From the NCBI GenBank assembly GCA_031256095.1, contig JAIRRG010000024.1, positions 1-16,321 of the forward strand: a stretch of 16,321 bases of DNA, read 5' to 3'. The notes beneath the pieces are model-generated. The model had not been told where the DNA came from. It made no database searches and worked only from the letters and a program-made list of their open reading frames with translations. Source of the stretch: Desulfobulbaceae bacterium. Lineage in GTDB: Bacteria > Desulfobacterota > Desulfobulbia > Desulfobulbales > Desulfocapsaceae. Shown here piece by piece: positions 6,930 through 14,175 of this stretch. The position numbers and the translations under genes were made by a program. How positions within the stretch are numbered: position 1 is the stretch's first letter; the number at the start of each line of letters is the position of its first letter.

Positions 6930-7825
6930 CAGCGCCTCACTATTTCTTCGGCACAACGCCGCGCTTCGGCGAGCGGAGCGGGCGGCGGCTGTAGCCTGTT
7001 TCCTGTACGCCAATCGGCCAAAAGGCGGATAAAGTCATGTTCCACCAGATAATCGATGCTTCGCTGAAATTTGTTGCCCGGCTGGCGCCAGGAGACCGGT
7101 AGCAACCCGACCGCGCAACCGGCGGTAAGGGCCTCGTAGATCATGGAAATGGAATCGGCTGTCACCCAAACCTGGCCGCTGGCGTCGTACTCATTTTCCA
7201 CCCAACCAGCGGGTGTTTCTTTATACGGGAAGAACCGGCAGCTGGGAAATTGTTCCGGCAAGAGGCTAAGCGCCGTCTCGGTTATCGCAGGTGTGCGCGG
7301 CGACGATGAAATATGCCAGGTAATATCCTTCTCTGCAGCCAAGATTTCCATGATGTTGCCGATGATTTCATGGTCGTTCCAGCTATGGCTCTTCGGGTCG
7401 GTGCCGCCGACGAGGATCAGGCCCCTTGCCGCGTCATGCCTGCCCCGGTCGGTCAGCGGCGTCGCTGGGCCGATGGTCGGGAAGATATTTTTTGCCGCTT
7501 TCACACTGTCATGTACCGGCACAAAACAGAGATCAAAGGCCCAGCGCCACAGCGGCTCCGGGGCCATGGCCGTCGCCACTGGCCAACGATGGCGCAGTTT
7601 GGCGGCCAGCATCGGCGCATGGGTGGCGGTGCCGGTCCCCAACAGCAGATCGGCACCAGAAAAAAGAGAGGTGTTGCCACTTAAAAGGATATTCTTGAAC
7701 CATGAATTTGGCGGCAGATGCACATCTTCAACGTGCAGCGGACAAAGCGCGGCCACAGCCTCCAGGATGCCCTTGGTCTGCTTTTCATGACCAGGGCGGC
7801 CATCGAAGAAGGCGACGATTTTCAT
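6914..7825 (-). CDS. ELM1/DUF1022-family protein, probable role in envelope glycan synthesis
   Basis: 303-residue protein of the ELM1 family, named after plant mitochondrial fission factor ELM1 but widespread in bacteria, often beside LPS genes. Visible signatures are the N-terminal DGRPGHEKQT (8-17), GTGTATHAP (63-71) and the C-terminal VTADSISMIYEALTAG, where GT-B enzymes bind donor nucleotide sugars. This suggests a glycosyltransferase-like fold, but the reaction is unproven. The start ATG overlaps the stop of the phosphohexomutase gene (ATGA, 4 bp), with AGGA 7 bases upstream, so translation is coupled. The downstream glycosyltransferase overlaps its end by 16 bp. Together they form a three-gene operon. 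Confidence 0.9.
   Translation of the reverse strand: MKIVAFFDGRPGHEKQTKGILEAVAALCPLHVEDVHLPPNSWFKNILLSGNTSLFSGADLLLGTGTATHAPMLAAKLRHRWPVATAMAPEPLWRWAFDLCFVPVHDSVKAAKNIFPTIGPATPLTDRGRHDAARGLILVGGTDPKSHSWNDHEIIGNIMEILAAEKDITWHISSSPRTPAITETALSLLPEQFPSCRFFPYKETPAGWVENEYDASGQVWVTADSISMIYEALTAGCAVGLLPVSWRQPGNKFQRSIDYLVEHDFIRLLADWRTGNRLQPPPAPLAEARRCAEEIVRRWCQKN
6935..6938 (-). promoter_or_regulatory. Ribosome binding site that decides the glycosyltransferase GTG start
   Basis: GAGG on the minus strand, inside the last codons of the ELM1 gene and 5 bases before GTG at 6929. It supports the non-ATG start, which matches where the GT4 fold begins. Confidence 0.55.
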
Positions 7826-9720
7826 AGAAGTCCTAATTCGCTAAGCATTCCCCTGGCCGTTTGCAGCAGCGTTCCCGCCCCCTTGGCGTCACGCGATTCG
7901 ACATAAAGGCGAATTTTCGGCTCGGTGCCAGACGGCCTGATCAAGAGCCATGAACCATCTTCGAGGACCATCTTCCGCCCGTCGATGGTAATTACCTCGG
8001 CAATTTTCTTTGCCTGACCGCCGACCGCCACCGCGGCGCCCACTCCGTATTTGTCCAGCTTGGCCAATTCTTGGAGAAGGGCATTACCCTTGATTTTCAC
8101 GGTAACGCCGTCGCGTTCTGGATAATAGGCGCCAAATTCCCGTTCAATTTCGGCGAGATAAACGCCGAGATTTTTTCCGGTGGTCTCCACCATGTCCATA
8201 GCCAAGAGAAGACCGATGTAGGCATCTTTTTCCGGCGTGTGGCCGATAATCGAAATGCCGTCCGACTCCTCGAACATGACCAGCGCCTTACCAATGACCG
8301 GTTTAAACTCCTTGAAACCGACCTTTGGCTCGAACAGTTCTTCGCCAAAAGCCTTGGCCAGGGCGTTGGCCAAATTCGAGGTGGCCACCGTCTTGGCCAC
8401 CAAGCCCTTCTTGCCCTTGTAGTGGTGGAGAAAGTGATAGGCCATGGCCCCAAACTGATTCATGGTGATTTCTCTATCGCCGTCGGTAAAACGGATGCGG
8501 TCGCCGTCTGGATCGATGATTGCTCCCACTTTTAAGGCTTCGGATCGCCACCGTAAGGTGTTAACCACGCCGGCCATATTGGCCGTCGACGGCTCCGGAG
8601 CGATACCGCCGAAGGTAACGTCGGTATTGGCGCGCAGGAAAATTAACCTATCCGCCACCTGCTCCGGCAAGAGACGCGGCAGATGTGAGCGGCTAGCCCC
8701 ATGCACGACGTCGATGGCGACAATCATATCGGCGCGGGTAGCGAAATTGTCCATGATTTTCGCCAGCGACAAACCATGCAGCGACGTGTTTTCTGCCACG
8801 AGGTCTTGCCAGCAGGCAAGCGAATCCAGGGCAATGACATGCTCGCGGCTGGCCTTGCGGAGGGCAAAGGGAGCCGGTGAGGCAAACTCCGGTTGCGCAA
8901 GCAGAGCGCGGGCGTTTTCGGTGATGTGGCCAGTCAGGCTAGCGGCGGCGGGACCGGCATCGGCGGCGTTATATTTGAAACCGCCGTATTGCAATGGGTT
9001 GTGCGAGGGTGTCAGGTTGATAGAAAAGGCGGCGCCAAGCCGCAACACCGAGGCCGACAGGACGCCGGTCGTCGTTTCTCCGGCCTGATAGACTGTGAAA
9101 CCGGCGCGGCACAGCATCTCGACAACGGTATCGGCGAGCATGTCGCCGGCGAAGCGGTTGTCGTGGCCGACGACGCAGCCACGGCGTTTCGCTTCGGCGA
9201 AATTTTTTACGCCGAGAAGCGCCGCCAGCGCCGTGTCGCCGTCGGTCTGGCGATACATTCCGATGATTGCCTCGGTTACCACGGCCACCGTGCGCAGGCA
9301 GACATCCTTGCCCAGCCTGCCGCGCCAGCCGGAAGTGCCAAAATTGATCGCTTCCGTCGGCGGATTGGCATTGTCGCGGATTTCGGCCTGCAGCAGAGCG
9401 TAGGCGTGGTCGATGGCCGCCTGCCAGTGTCTGCTGTTGCCGCTTTCGCGGCGTTTGACCAATTCGTTAATCAAAGCGAAATAATCGCTGGCCTCGTGAT
9501 CACCGTTTTTGACGAAACGGGCGAAGAGTTCCAGCTCCTCGGCCGTCGGCTCGTCGGCGGCTTGCCAGACAATGGCTTCCTCAATCAGCATGATCGGAAT
9601 GTCGTCGCGGATCGGGTATAGCAACGAGCAGGGTTCACAGAGGAGCCCTCCCTCCAGCAAACGCACCGCCCCTTTGCACTTCGGGCAGGCGAGAATGTCA
9701 ATGAGTTCCTGAGCAATCAT
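7822..9720 (-). CDS. Trm112-like zinc ribbon fused to phosphoglucomutase/phosphomannomutase
   Basis: Cytoplasmic alpha-D-phosphohexomutase, 632 residues, longer than the 450-550 typical of the family because of an added N-terminus. Residues 1-48 form a Trm112/YcaR-like zinc ribbon with C12-x2-C15 and C28-x2-C31 (LACPKCKG; LLCEPCSLLYPI; then DDIPIML). A helical linker of about 70 residues follows. The mutase proper starts at FGTSGWRG (127-134) and has the phosphoserine loop TPSHNP (S239), the metal loop DPDGDR (D403, D405, D407), the sugar loop EESDGIS (484-490) and the phosphate loop RPSGTEPKIRL (from 595). All catalytic loops are intact, so it should interconvert hexose 6- and 1-phosphates. 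TPSHNP favours glucose over mannose, but specificity is not settled. GAGGAGG lies just before the ATG. It is the first gene of the ELM1/GT4 operon and may supply sugar-1-phosphate for its donors. Confidence 0.92.
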   Translation of the reverse strand: MIAQELIDILACPKCKGAVRLLEGGLLCEPCSLLYPIRDDIPIMLIEEAIVWQAADEPTAEELELFARFVKNGDHEASDYFALINELVKRRESGNSRHWQAAIDHAYALLQAEIRDNANPPTEAINFGTSGWRGRLGKDVCLRTVAVVTEAIIGMYRQTDGDTALAALLGVKNFAEAKRRGCVVGHDNRFAGDMLADTVVEMLCRAGFTVYQAGETTTGVLSASVLRLGAAFSINLTPSHNPLQYGGFKYNAADAGPAAASLTGHITENARALLAQPEFASPAPFALRKASREHVIALDSLACWQDLVAENTSLHGLSLAKIMDNFATRADMIVAIDVVHGASRSHLPRLLPEQVADRLIFLRANTDVTFGGIAPEPSTANMAGVVNTLRWRSEALKVGAIIDPDGDRIRFTDGDREITMNQFGAMAYHFLHHYKGKKGLVAKTVATSNLANALAKAFGEELFEPKVGFKEFKPVIGKALVMFEESDGISIIGHTPEKDAYIGLLLAMDMVETTGKNLGVYLAEIEREFGAYYPERDGVTVKIKGNALLQELAKLDKYGVGAAVAVGGQAKKIAEVITIDGRKMVLEDGSWLLIRPSGTEPKIRLYVESRDAKGAGTLLQTARGMLSELGLL

Positions 9721-9820
9721 GATCCCTCCTCTTTTATCAAATCCCGCAGAATATCCTCAAATTGAGCACCGGCGTTTCGCTATTGAAATTACACTATTAT
9801 TGCATGGGAAAACAGCCCAC

Positions 9821-9849
9821 TTTTTACACTGCGGCAGTTTTGTTGTCAG
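9821..9849 (-). promoter_or_regulatory. Weak candidate sigma-70 promoter for the phosphohexomutase operon
   Basis: On the minus strand, CTGACA (9844-9849) and TAAAAA (9821-9826) are separated by 17 bases. They match the -35 consensus at 5 of 6 and the -10 at 4 of 6. The implied leader is roughly 95 nt. Other AT-rich hexamers nearby make this a tentative choice. Confidence 0.28.
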
Positions 9850-10008
9850 CGACTGGGCGGACAATAAGAAAAGAATGATTATTACTATTTGTCCACTTTA
9901 CTTTTCTGCCAAAAAAATCTATCGTTATTGAACGTCAATGACGGGCCGCCGCCGCCCATGGGAAGCGGGATGGTCCAAGCCAAGCACCTGAAAAATGAGG
10001 ATACTCTT

Positions 10009-10584
10009 ATGGCATCGTTGAAAGGGACCCAGACTGAAAAGAACATCCTGACCGCTTTTTGTGGTGAATCGCAGGCCCGCAACCGCTACACCTTCTTTGC
10101 CAGTGCCGCGAAAAAAGATGGCTATGTGCAGATCTCCGATATTTTTGCCGAGACCGCCAGCCAGGAAAAAGAACATGCCGAGCGCTTGTTCAAATTTTTG
10201 CCGGGCGGCGATGTCGAGATTGTTGCCGCCTTTCCGGCCGGCATCATTGCTGACACCAGCGCCAACCTGATTGCTTCCGCCGCTGGGGAGCATCACGAAT
10301 ACACCGTTATGTATCCTCAATTTGCCGATATTGCTCAGAAAGAAGGCTTTGCCGACATCGCCCAGGTGATGCGCGCCATCGCCGTCGCCGAACAATTCCA
10401 TGAGCGGCGCTTCCTCGATTTCGTAAAAAATATCAAGGAAGGCCGGGTGTTCAAACGGGAGGAGACCACCGCCTGGCGCTGCCGTAACTGCGGTTATGTC
10501 CATCAAGGCGTTGGCGCTCCAGACATATGCCCGGCCTGCGCCCACGATAAGGCCTACTTCGAGTTGCTGGGCATCAACTGGTAA
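10009..10584 (+). CDS. rbr: Rubrerythrin
   Basis: Cytoplasmic non-heme diiron protein that reduces hydrogen peroxide to water in anaerobes. At 191 residues it has the classic length. The N-terminal four-helix domain carries the expected ligands E20 (CGESQARNRY), E53 and H56 (SQEKEHAER), E94 and E97 (GEHHEYTVM), and E128 and H131 (AEQFHERR). The C-terminal rubredoxin-like domain has C158-x2-C161 (WRCRNCGY) and C174-x2-C177 (ICPACA). I chose ATG at 10009 because ATGAGG lies 8 bases before it and the protein then starts MASLKGTQTEKNIL as in the family. The open frame running back to 9889 is not conserved-looking. A hairpin follows the stop. The neighbouring heme-sensor kinase and NtrC-type regulator suggest a shared oxidative or redox context. 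No convincing promoter was found in the 288-bp upstream gap. Confidence 0.96.
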   Translation: MASLKGTQTEKNILTAFCGESQARNRYTFFASAAKKDGYVQISDIFAETASQEKEHAERLFKFLPGGDVEIVAAFPAGIIADTSANLIASAAGEHHEYTVMYPQFADIAQKEGFADIAQVMRAIAVAEQFHERRFLDFVKNIKEGRVFKREETTAWRCRNCGYVHQGVGAPDICPACAHDKAYFELLGINW

Positions 10585-10597
10585 CATGCTTTTTCCA

Positions 10598-10623
10598 GGC
10601 GGGGCGGTACTTGCCGCCCCGCC
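10598..10623 (+). terminator. Perfect 10-bp GC-rich stem-loop after rubrerythrin
   Basis: GGCGGGGCGG and CCGCCCCGCC pair perfectly around a 6-base loop, 14 bases after the rubrerythrin stop. It is followed by GTCCTTTCCC, a weak T tract. It probably ends or attenuates rubrerythrin transcription and stabilises the message's 3' end. A separate promoter for the kinase begins 30 bp further on. Confidence 0.6.
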
Positions 10624-10652
10624 GTCCTTTCCCACCTGCCCTTCCCTCGGCA

Positions 10653-10681
10653 TTGACCATGCCGTTACCATGAAGTAACAT
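10653..10681 (+). promoter_or_regulatory. Sigma-70-like promoter of the heme-sensor kinase operon
   Basis: TTGACC (10653-10658) and TAACAT (10676-10681) are separated by exactly 17 bases, matching the consensus at 5 of 6 and 4 of 6. The predicted start of transcription, near 10688, leaves a leader of about 20 nt before the ATG at 10709. Its place just after the rubrerythrin hairpin argues for separate transcription of the two-component pair. Confidence 0.5.
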
Positions 10682-10708
10682 GACTGCCAGTTCAACAACT
10701 GGAGGGTT

Positions 10709-12280
10709 ATGAAGCTGCGCGTTACCTTCATCATTGGCATCAGCCTAGCGCTGATCTTTTCCTATACTCTGATTTTCCTGGCTATCATCAGGATACAGCA
10801 TGGGCTTGTCATTGGCCAGGCGATGCAGCAGGCGCGGATGCTCTTCCAACAGCTTATTTTGACCCGTGAATGGGTTTCGGATCACAATGGCCTGTTTTTT
10901 ATCAAAGGCGACAACGTCCCGGAGAATCCCTATCTTATCGACTCGAATCTGACTACAACAAGTGGCCTTGTCCTGGTCAAACGCAATCCGGCGATGGTCA
11001 CGCGCGAGCTGTCGGAATACGCCAGCCGCGCCGGTTATGGACGTTTCCGCGTTACCAGCCTGAAGCCAATTAACCCAGAGAACAGCCCGGATGTTTTTGA
11101 AGAACAAAGCCTGGCCCAGTTCACGACTGGAAATACCCAGGAGCGTGGCGAGGTAATCGCCGAAAAAACGGGACGGGTACTACGCTACATTGCGCCGCTG
11201 ATCACCAACCAGAGCTGTCTGGCCTGCCATGCCGAACACGGCTACAACATCGGCGATATCCGCGGGGCCTTAAGTATCACCATCCCCTTGACCTGGGCCG
11301 ATGCCGCCATTACCCAAGCCAATCGCCACCTGGTGCTGTTTGCCATCATTTCCACCGTGTTGCTGGCAGCGGTGGTGTTTCTGCTCTTTGAATTTCTCGT
11401 TGCCAAGCCGCTCATCCGCCTGCAGAAAGCCATGGGCCTGTATCCAGAGCAGGACATCATCAAACACCTGCCCACCGGTAACGACGAGATTGGTAGTCTG
11501 ACCGCCGATTTTATTTCCCTGTGCCAGCGCCTCGAAGCCAGCAAAGCCCAACTCAAGGCTGCCGCCGAGCAAGCTCTCTATAACGAAAAGATGGCGGCTC
11601 TGGGCCAGATCACCGCCGGCATTGCCCACGAGATCAACAATCCGCTGGGTGGCTTGCGCAACTGTGTAAAAAACATGAAAGATGCGCCCGGCGACCAGGA
11701 TATGCCCGCCCGCTATCTGCCACTACTTGACAAGGGGCTGTCCCGCATTGAGACGATCATGGGCCAGTTGCTGAATTTTGGCCGCAACAACCCGCTGCAA
11801 CCACGGGCGGTGCACATCGACAGCGAAATCCGTGAGTGCATGGCGCTGCTTGCCTACCGCATGAAAAATATCGACCTGACCATGGACTTGCGAGTCGGCG
11901 AGGCATTCTATTTTGACAGCGAGGCGATCAAACAGATTGTCATCAACATCGGCCTGAACGCCATCCAGGCCATGCCGGACGGTGGTCAGTTGCGAGTTTC
12001 CTCGCGCCGGCAAGGCGAGTGGGTGATCCTCGAATTCGCCGACAGCGGTTGTGGCATCGTTCCGGAAATCATTGACAAAATCTACGATCCCTTCTTCACC
12101 ACTAAGGAAGTCGGCGAGGGCACGGGCCTGGGTCTGGCGGTAAGCTATTCCCTGATCCATAAAATGGGCGGAAGCATTGAAGCCAAATCGGCCCCAAGGC
12201 ACGGCAGTCTCTTTCGTGTTAGCCTGCCGATAAGCGAAAACCGTATGAACAGCGACACAGCCGATGAGGAGCGGCGATGA
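10709..12280 (+). CDS. Membrane sensor histidine kinase with Tll0287-like c-type heme domain
   Basis: Sensor kinase of 523 residues. A membrane helix at about 6-28 is followed by a periplasmic domain of about 180 residues resembling the Tll0287-like/DUF3365 family, ending in a c-type heme motif C170-x2-C173-H174 (SCLACHAEHGYNIGDIRG). A second helix lies at about 208-231, then a HAMP-like linker to about 283. The HisKA motif has H307 (ITAGIAHEINNPLGGL). The ATPase domain shows N417 (GLNAIQAMPDGG), D445-x-G-x-G449 (DSGCGI) and GTGLGL (471-476). Covalent heme attachment would occur in the periplasm. The heme likely senses redox state, oxygen or NO, but the ligand is an inference. GGAGGG lies just before the ATG. 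The last bases overlap the NtrC-type regulator by 4 bp (ATGA), so the two are a translationally coupled pair. Confidence 0.92.
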   Translation: MKLRVTFIIGISLALIFSYTLIFLAIIRIQHGLVIGQAMQQARMLFQQLILTREWVSDHNGLFFIKGDNVPENPYLIDSNLTTTSGLVLVKRNPAMVTRELSEYASRAGYGRFRVTSLKPINPENSPDVFEEQSLAQFTTGNTQERGEVIAEKTGRVLRYIAPLITNQSCLACHAEHGYNIGDIRGALSITIPLTWADAAITQANRHLVLFAIISTVLLAAVVFLLFEFLVAKPLIRLQKAMGLYPEQDIIKHLPTGNDEIGSLTADFISLCQRLEASKAQLKAAAEQALYNEKMAALGQITAGIAHEINNPLGGLRNCVKNMKDAPGDQDMPARYLPLLDKGLSRIETIMGQLLNFGRNNPLQPRAVHIDSEIRECMALLAYRMKNIDLTMDLRVGEAFYFDSEAIKQIVINIGLNAIQAMPDGGQLRVSSRRQGEWVILEFADSGCGIVPEIIDKIYDPFFTTKEVGEGTGLGLAVSYSLIHKMGGSIEAKSAPRHGSLFRVSLPISENRMNSDTADEERR

Positions 12281-13614
12281 TCAGAATTCTGTTGGCCGAA
12301 GATGATGAAATCATGCGTATCACCGTCAGAGACCGCTTGGAAAAGTACGGTTGGCTGGTCGATGTCACCAAAGATGGCCGCGAGGCTCTGACCCAAATCG
12401 AACAAAACGCCTATCGCTTGATCATTTCCGATGTTAAGATGCCGTATGCCGACGGCCTGGAACTGCTGAAACGGGCCCAGGAGGCGGCCCCCTATACCGA
12501 CGTCATACTAATGACCGGTTACGGCAGCGTCGAAAGCGCCATCAGCTGCCTGCAGCGGGGCGCGGCGGAATATATACTCAAACCGTTCGATATGGACGAC
12601 TTGGTGATCCGTGTTAACCGTCTCCTGTCGATGCAAAATCTCAGAGCCAGGGCGGTATCGCTTGAAGATTCGCAGCTTCAGCGCGGGCGGCTGTTGATCG
12701 GCGACAGTGCCCCGATGCGGGAATTGCGCACGCTGATTGGACGGGTGGCGGCCAGCGACGCCTCAATCGTCATCACCGGCGAATCCGGCACCGGCAAGGA
12801 GTTGGTGGCCGAGGCCATTCACAACCAGAGCGACCGCCGCGACCGGCCCTACATCAAACTGAACTGTGCCGCCATCCCCGATGGCCTGATGGAAGCCGAG
12901 ATGTTCGGCCACGAAAAAGGCGCCTTCACAGGAGCGGTGCGGCAAAAAATTGGCCGCTTTGAAATGGCCAGCGGTGGCAGTATCCTCCTTGATGAAATTG
13001 CCGATCTGCCAGTGGCCCTGCAACCGAAATTGCTGCGGGTGCTGCAGGAACGGGAACTGGAACGGGTCGGCGGCAGCCGCGCCGTGAAAATCAACGTCCG
13101 CATCATCTGCTCGACCGCCAAAGATCTGGACGCCGAAGTGGAGAAGGGGGCGTTCCGGTCAGATTTACTGTATCGGCTGCGGGTCATTCCGGTCAGTGTG
13201 CCGCCGCTGCGGGAAAGGCGCGAGGATATTGCCCAACTGGCCGCCCATTTTCTTCGCGCTTTCAGCCTCAAACGCGGCGTGGCCATGAGCTTGGCCCCAC
13301 AGGCGATGGCACTGCTTTCAGCCTACGACTATCCAGGCAATGTGCGGGAGTTGCGCAATATCATCGAACGCGCTTCGGTGCTGGCCCCGGAGGCGGTAAT
13401 CGGCGTCGGCGATCTGCCCGCCGACCTGGGTGGTAAAGGCCAAGACGCGACGCCTGGCGACAGCACGCTGCTGGCCGACGCGGTGGCGCGGGCGGAAAAA
13501 CAGGCAATTCTACGGGCGCTCACGAAAAGCGGTGGCGGCAAAAGCCCAGCCGCCGAGATGCTTGGCATCAGCCGGAAAAACCTGTGGGAAAAGATGAAAC
13601 TGTACCAGATATGA
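12277..13614 (+). CDS. NtrC-family sigma-54-dependent response regulator
   Basis: Transcription activator of 445 residues. The receiver domain has D9/D10, phospho-acceptor D52 (LIISDVKMP), T80 and K102. The AAA+ domain spans about 140-370, with Walker A GESGTGKE (168-175), the sigma-54-contacting GAFTGA loop at 215-220, Walker B GGSILLDEI (233-241) and the arginine-finger region FRSDLLYRLRV. A C-terminal Fis-type helix-turn-helix ends the protein (KSPAAEMLGISRKNLWEKM). All hallmark motifs are intact, so it should activate sigma-54 RNA polymerase once phosphorylated. GAGGAG precedes the ATG inside the end of the kinase gene. No -24/-12 promoter was recognised in this window, so its targets are unknown. 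Rubrerythrin is a positional candidate only. Confidence 0.94.
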   Translation: MIRILLAEDDEIMRITVRDRLEKYGWLVDVTKDGREALTQIEQNAYRLIISDVKMPYADGLELLKRAQEAAPYTDVILMTGYGSVESAISCLQRGAAEYILKPFDMDDLVIRVNRLLSMQNLRARAVSLEDSQLQRGRLLIGDSAPMRELRTLIGRVAASDASIVITGESGTGKELVAEAIHNQSDRRDRPYIKLNCAAIPDGLMEAEMFGHEKGAFTGAVRQKIGRFEMASGGSILLDEIADLPVALQPKLLRVLQERELERVGGSRAVKINVRIICSTAKDLDAEVEKGAFRSDLLYRLRVIPVSVPPLRERREDIAQLAAHFLRAFSLKRGVAMSLAPQAMALLSAYDYPGNVRELRNIIERASVLAPEAVIGVGDLPADLGGKGQDATPGDSTLLADAVARAEKQAILRALTKSGGGKSPAAEMLGISRKNLWEKMKLYQI

Positions 13615-13617
13615 TGA

Positions 13618-14067
13618 CTACTTTTTCGCCGTCAAGGACACCATCACCGCCTGGGCGGAGGCGCGGATCTCGCCGGCTGCCACCAGGCGCGACTCGACAA
13701 TCACCTTGCGCCCCTTGACTTCGATGGCCTTGGCAAACAGCTCCAGGGTCACGCCGACCGGCGTCGGTTTCAAGAAATCGACCTTCAGCGAGGCGGTGAC
13801 GAAACGCGGCGGGACTTCGCCATCTGGCGATACGGCTACGGTCGCCGCTGCGGCGCTGTTACAATCGAAGAGGCTGGCGATCAGCCCGCCGTAGAGAGAA
13901 TCCGGTACGCCGCCGCTACATTGTAGTGGTGGTGTGTAGCGGCAGACGACCTCATCGCCCTCGGCGAAACTTTTCAAATGCAGGCCACCTGGATTGTTGC
14001 GGCCACAGCCGAAACAGTTCGCGTGCTGGGCGGGATAGCGGTCTTGGATGGCGATTTTGCTGGTCAT
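13618..14067 (-). CDS. PaaI-family (hotdog-fold) thioesterase
   Basis: Hotdog-fold acyl-CoA thioesterase-like protein of 149 residues, a usual length. The N-terminal CFGCGRNNPGGLHLK (18-32) is typical of one PaaI-like subgroup. The catalytic-helix region GGLIASLFDCNSAAAA (60-75) carries D68 where family members have the acidic catalytic residue. Later strands read VTASLKVDFLKPTPVG and ASAQAVMVSL. The substrate cannot be told from sequence. The start ATG at 14067 has no clear ribosome site, only the AT-rich CTTTTTTCACTTTC. A well-spaced promoter lies 60-90 bp upstream. The gene converges with the NtrC-type regulator, with 3 bp between the two stops and no obvious shared terminator. Confidence 0.88.
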   Translation of the reverse strand: MTSKIAIQDRYPAQHANCFGCGRNNPGGLHLKSFAEGDEVVCRYTPPLQCSGGVPDSLYGGLIASLFDCNSAAAATVAVSPDGEVPPRFVTASLKVDFLKPTPVGVTLELFAKAIEVKGRKVIVESRLVAAGEIRASAQAVMVSLTAKK

Positions 14068-14127
14068 GAAAGTGAAAAAAGTTTAATTGAAAAAGGGAAC
14101 TGCTCCAACTCAATCCTGTCAAAAATA

Positions 14128-14156
14128 ATATTAACCAGATCTTTATCCTGCGTCAA
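14128..14156 (-). promoter_or_regulatory. Sigma-70-like promoter for the thioesterase gene
   Basis: On the minus strand TTGACG (14151-14156) and TAATAT (14128-14133) are separated by exactly 17 bases, matching both consensus hexamers at 5 of 6. The predicted transcript starts near 14121, giving a leader of about 54 nt. It lies in the 108-bp gap between the M23 peptidase stop and the thioesterase start, so the thioesterase need not depend on upstream transcription. Confidence 0.55.
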
Positions 14157-14175
14157 AGACGTAGCGGCTATCGTA

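Noticed and set aside
9871..9890. AT-rich GAATGATTATTACTATTT as a Fur or PerR box upstream of rubrerythrin
   Set aside because: Its dyad symmetry is poor (about 10 of 16 positions) and no second site or clear promoter overlaps it; PerR control of rubrerythrin is known elsewhere but not supported here.
9925..10740. 271-residue minus-strand frame across rubrerythrin
   Set aside because: It is antisense to rubrerythrin, whose metal ligands are all present, and crosses the hairpin and promoter downstream.
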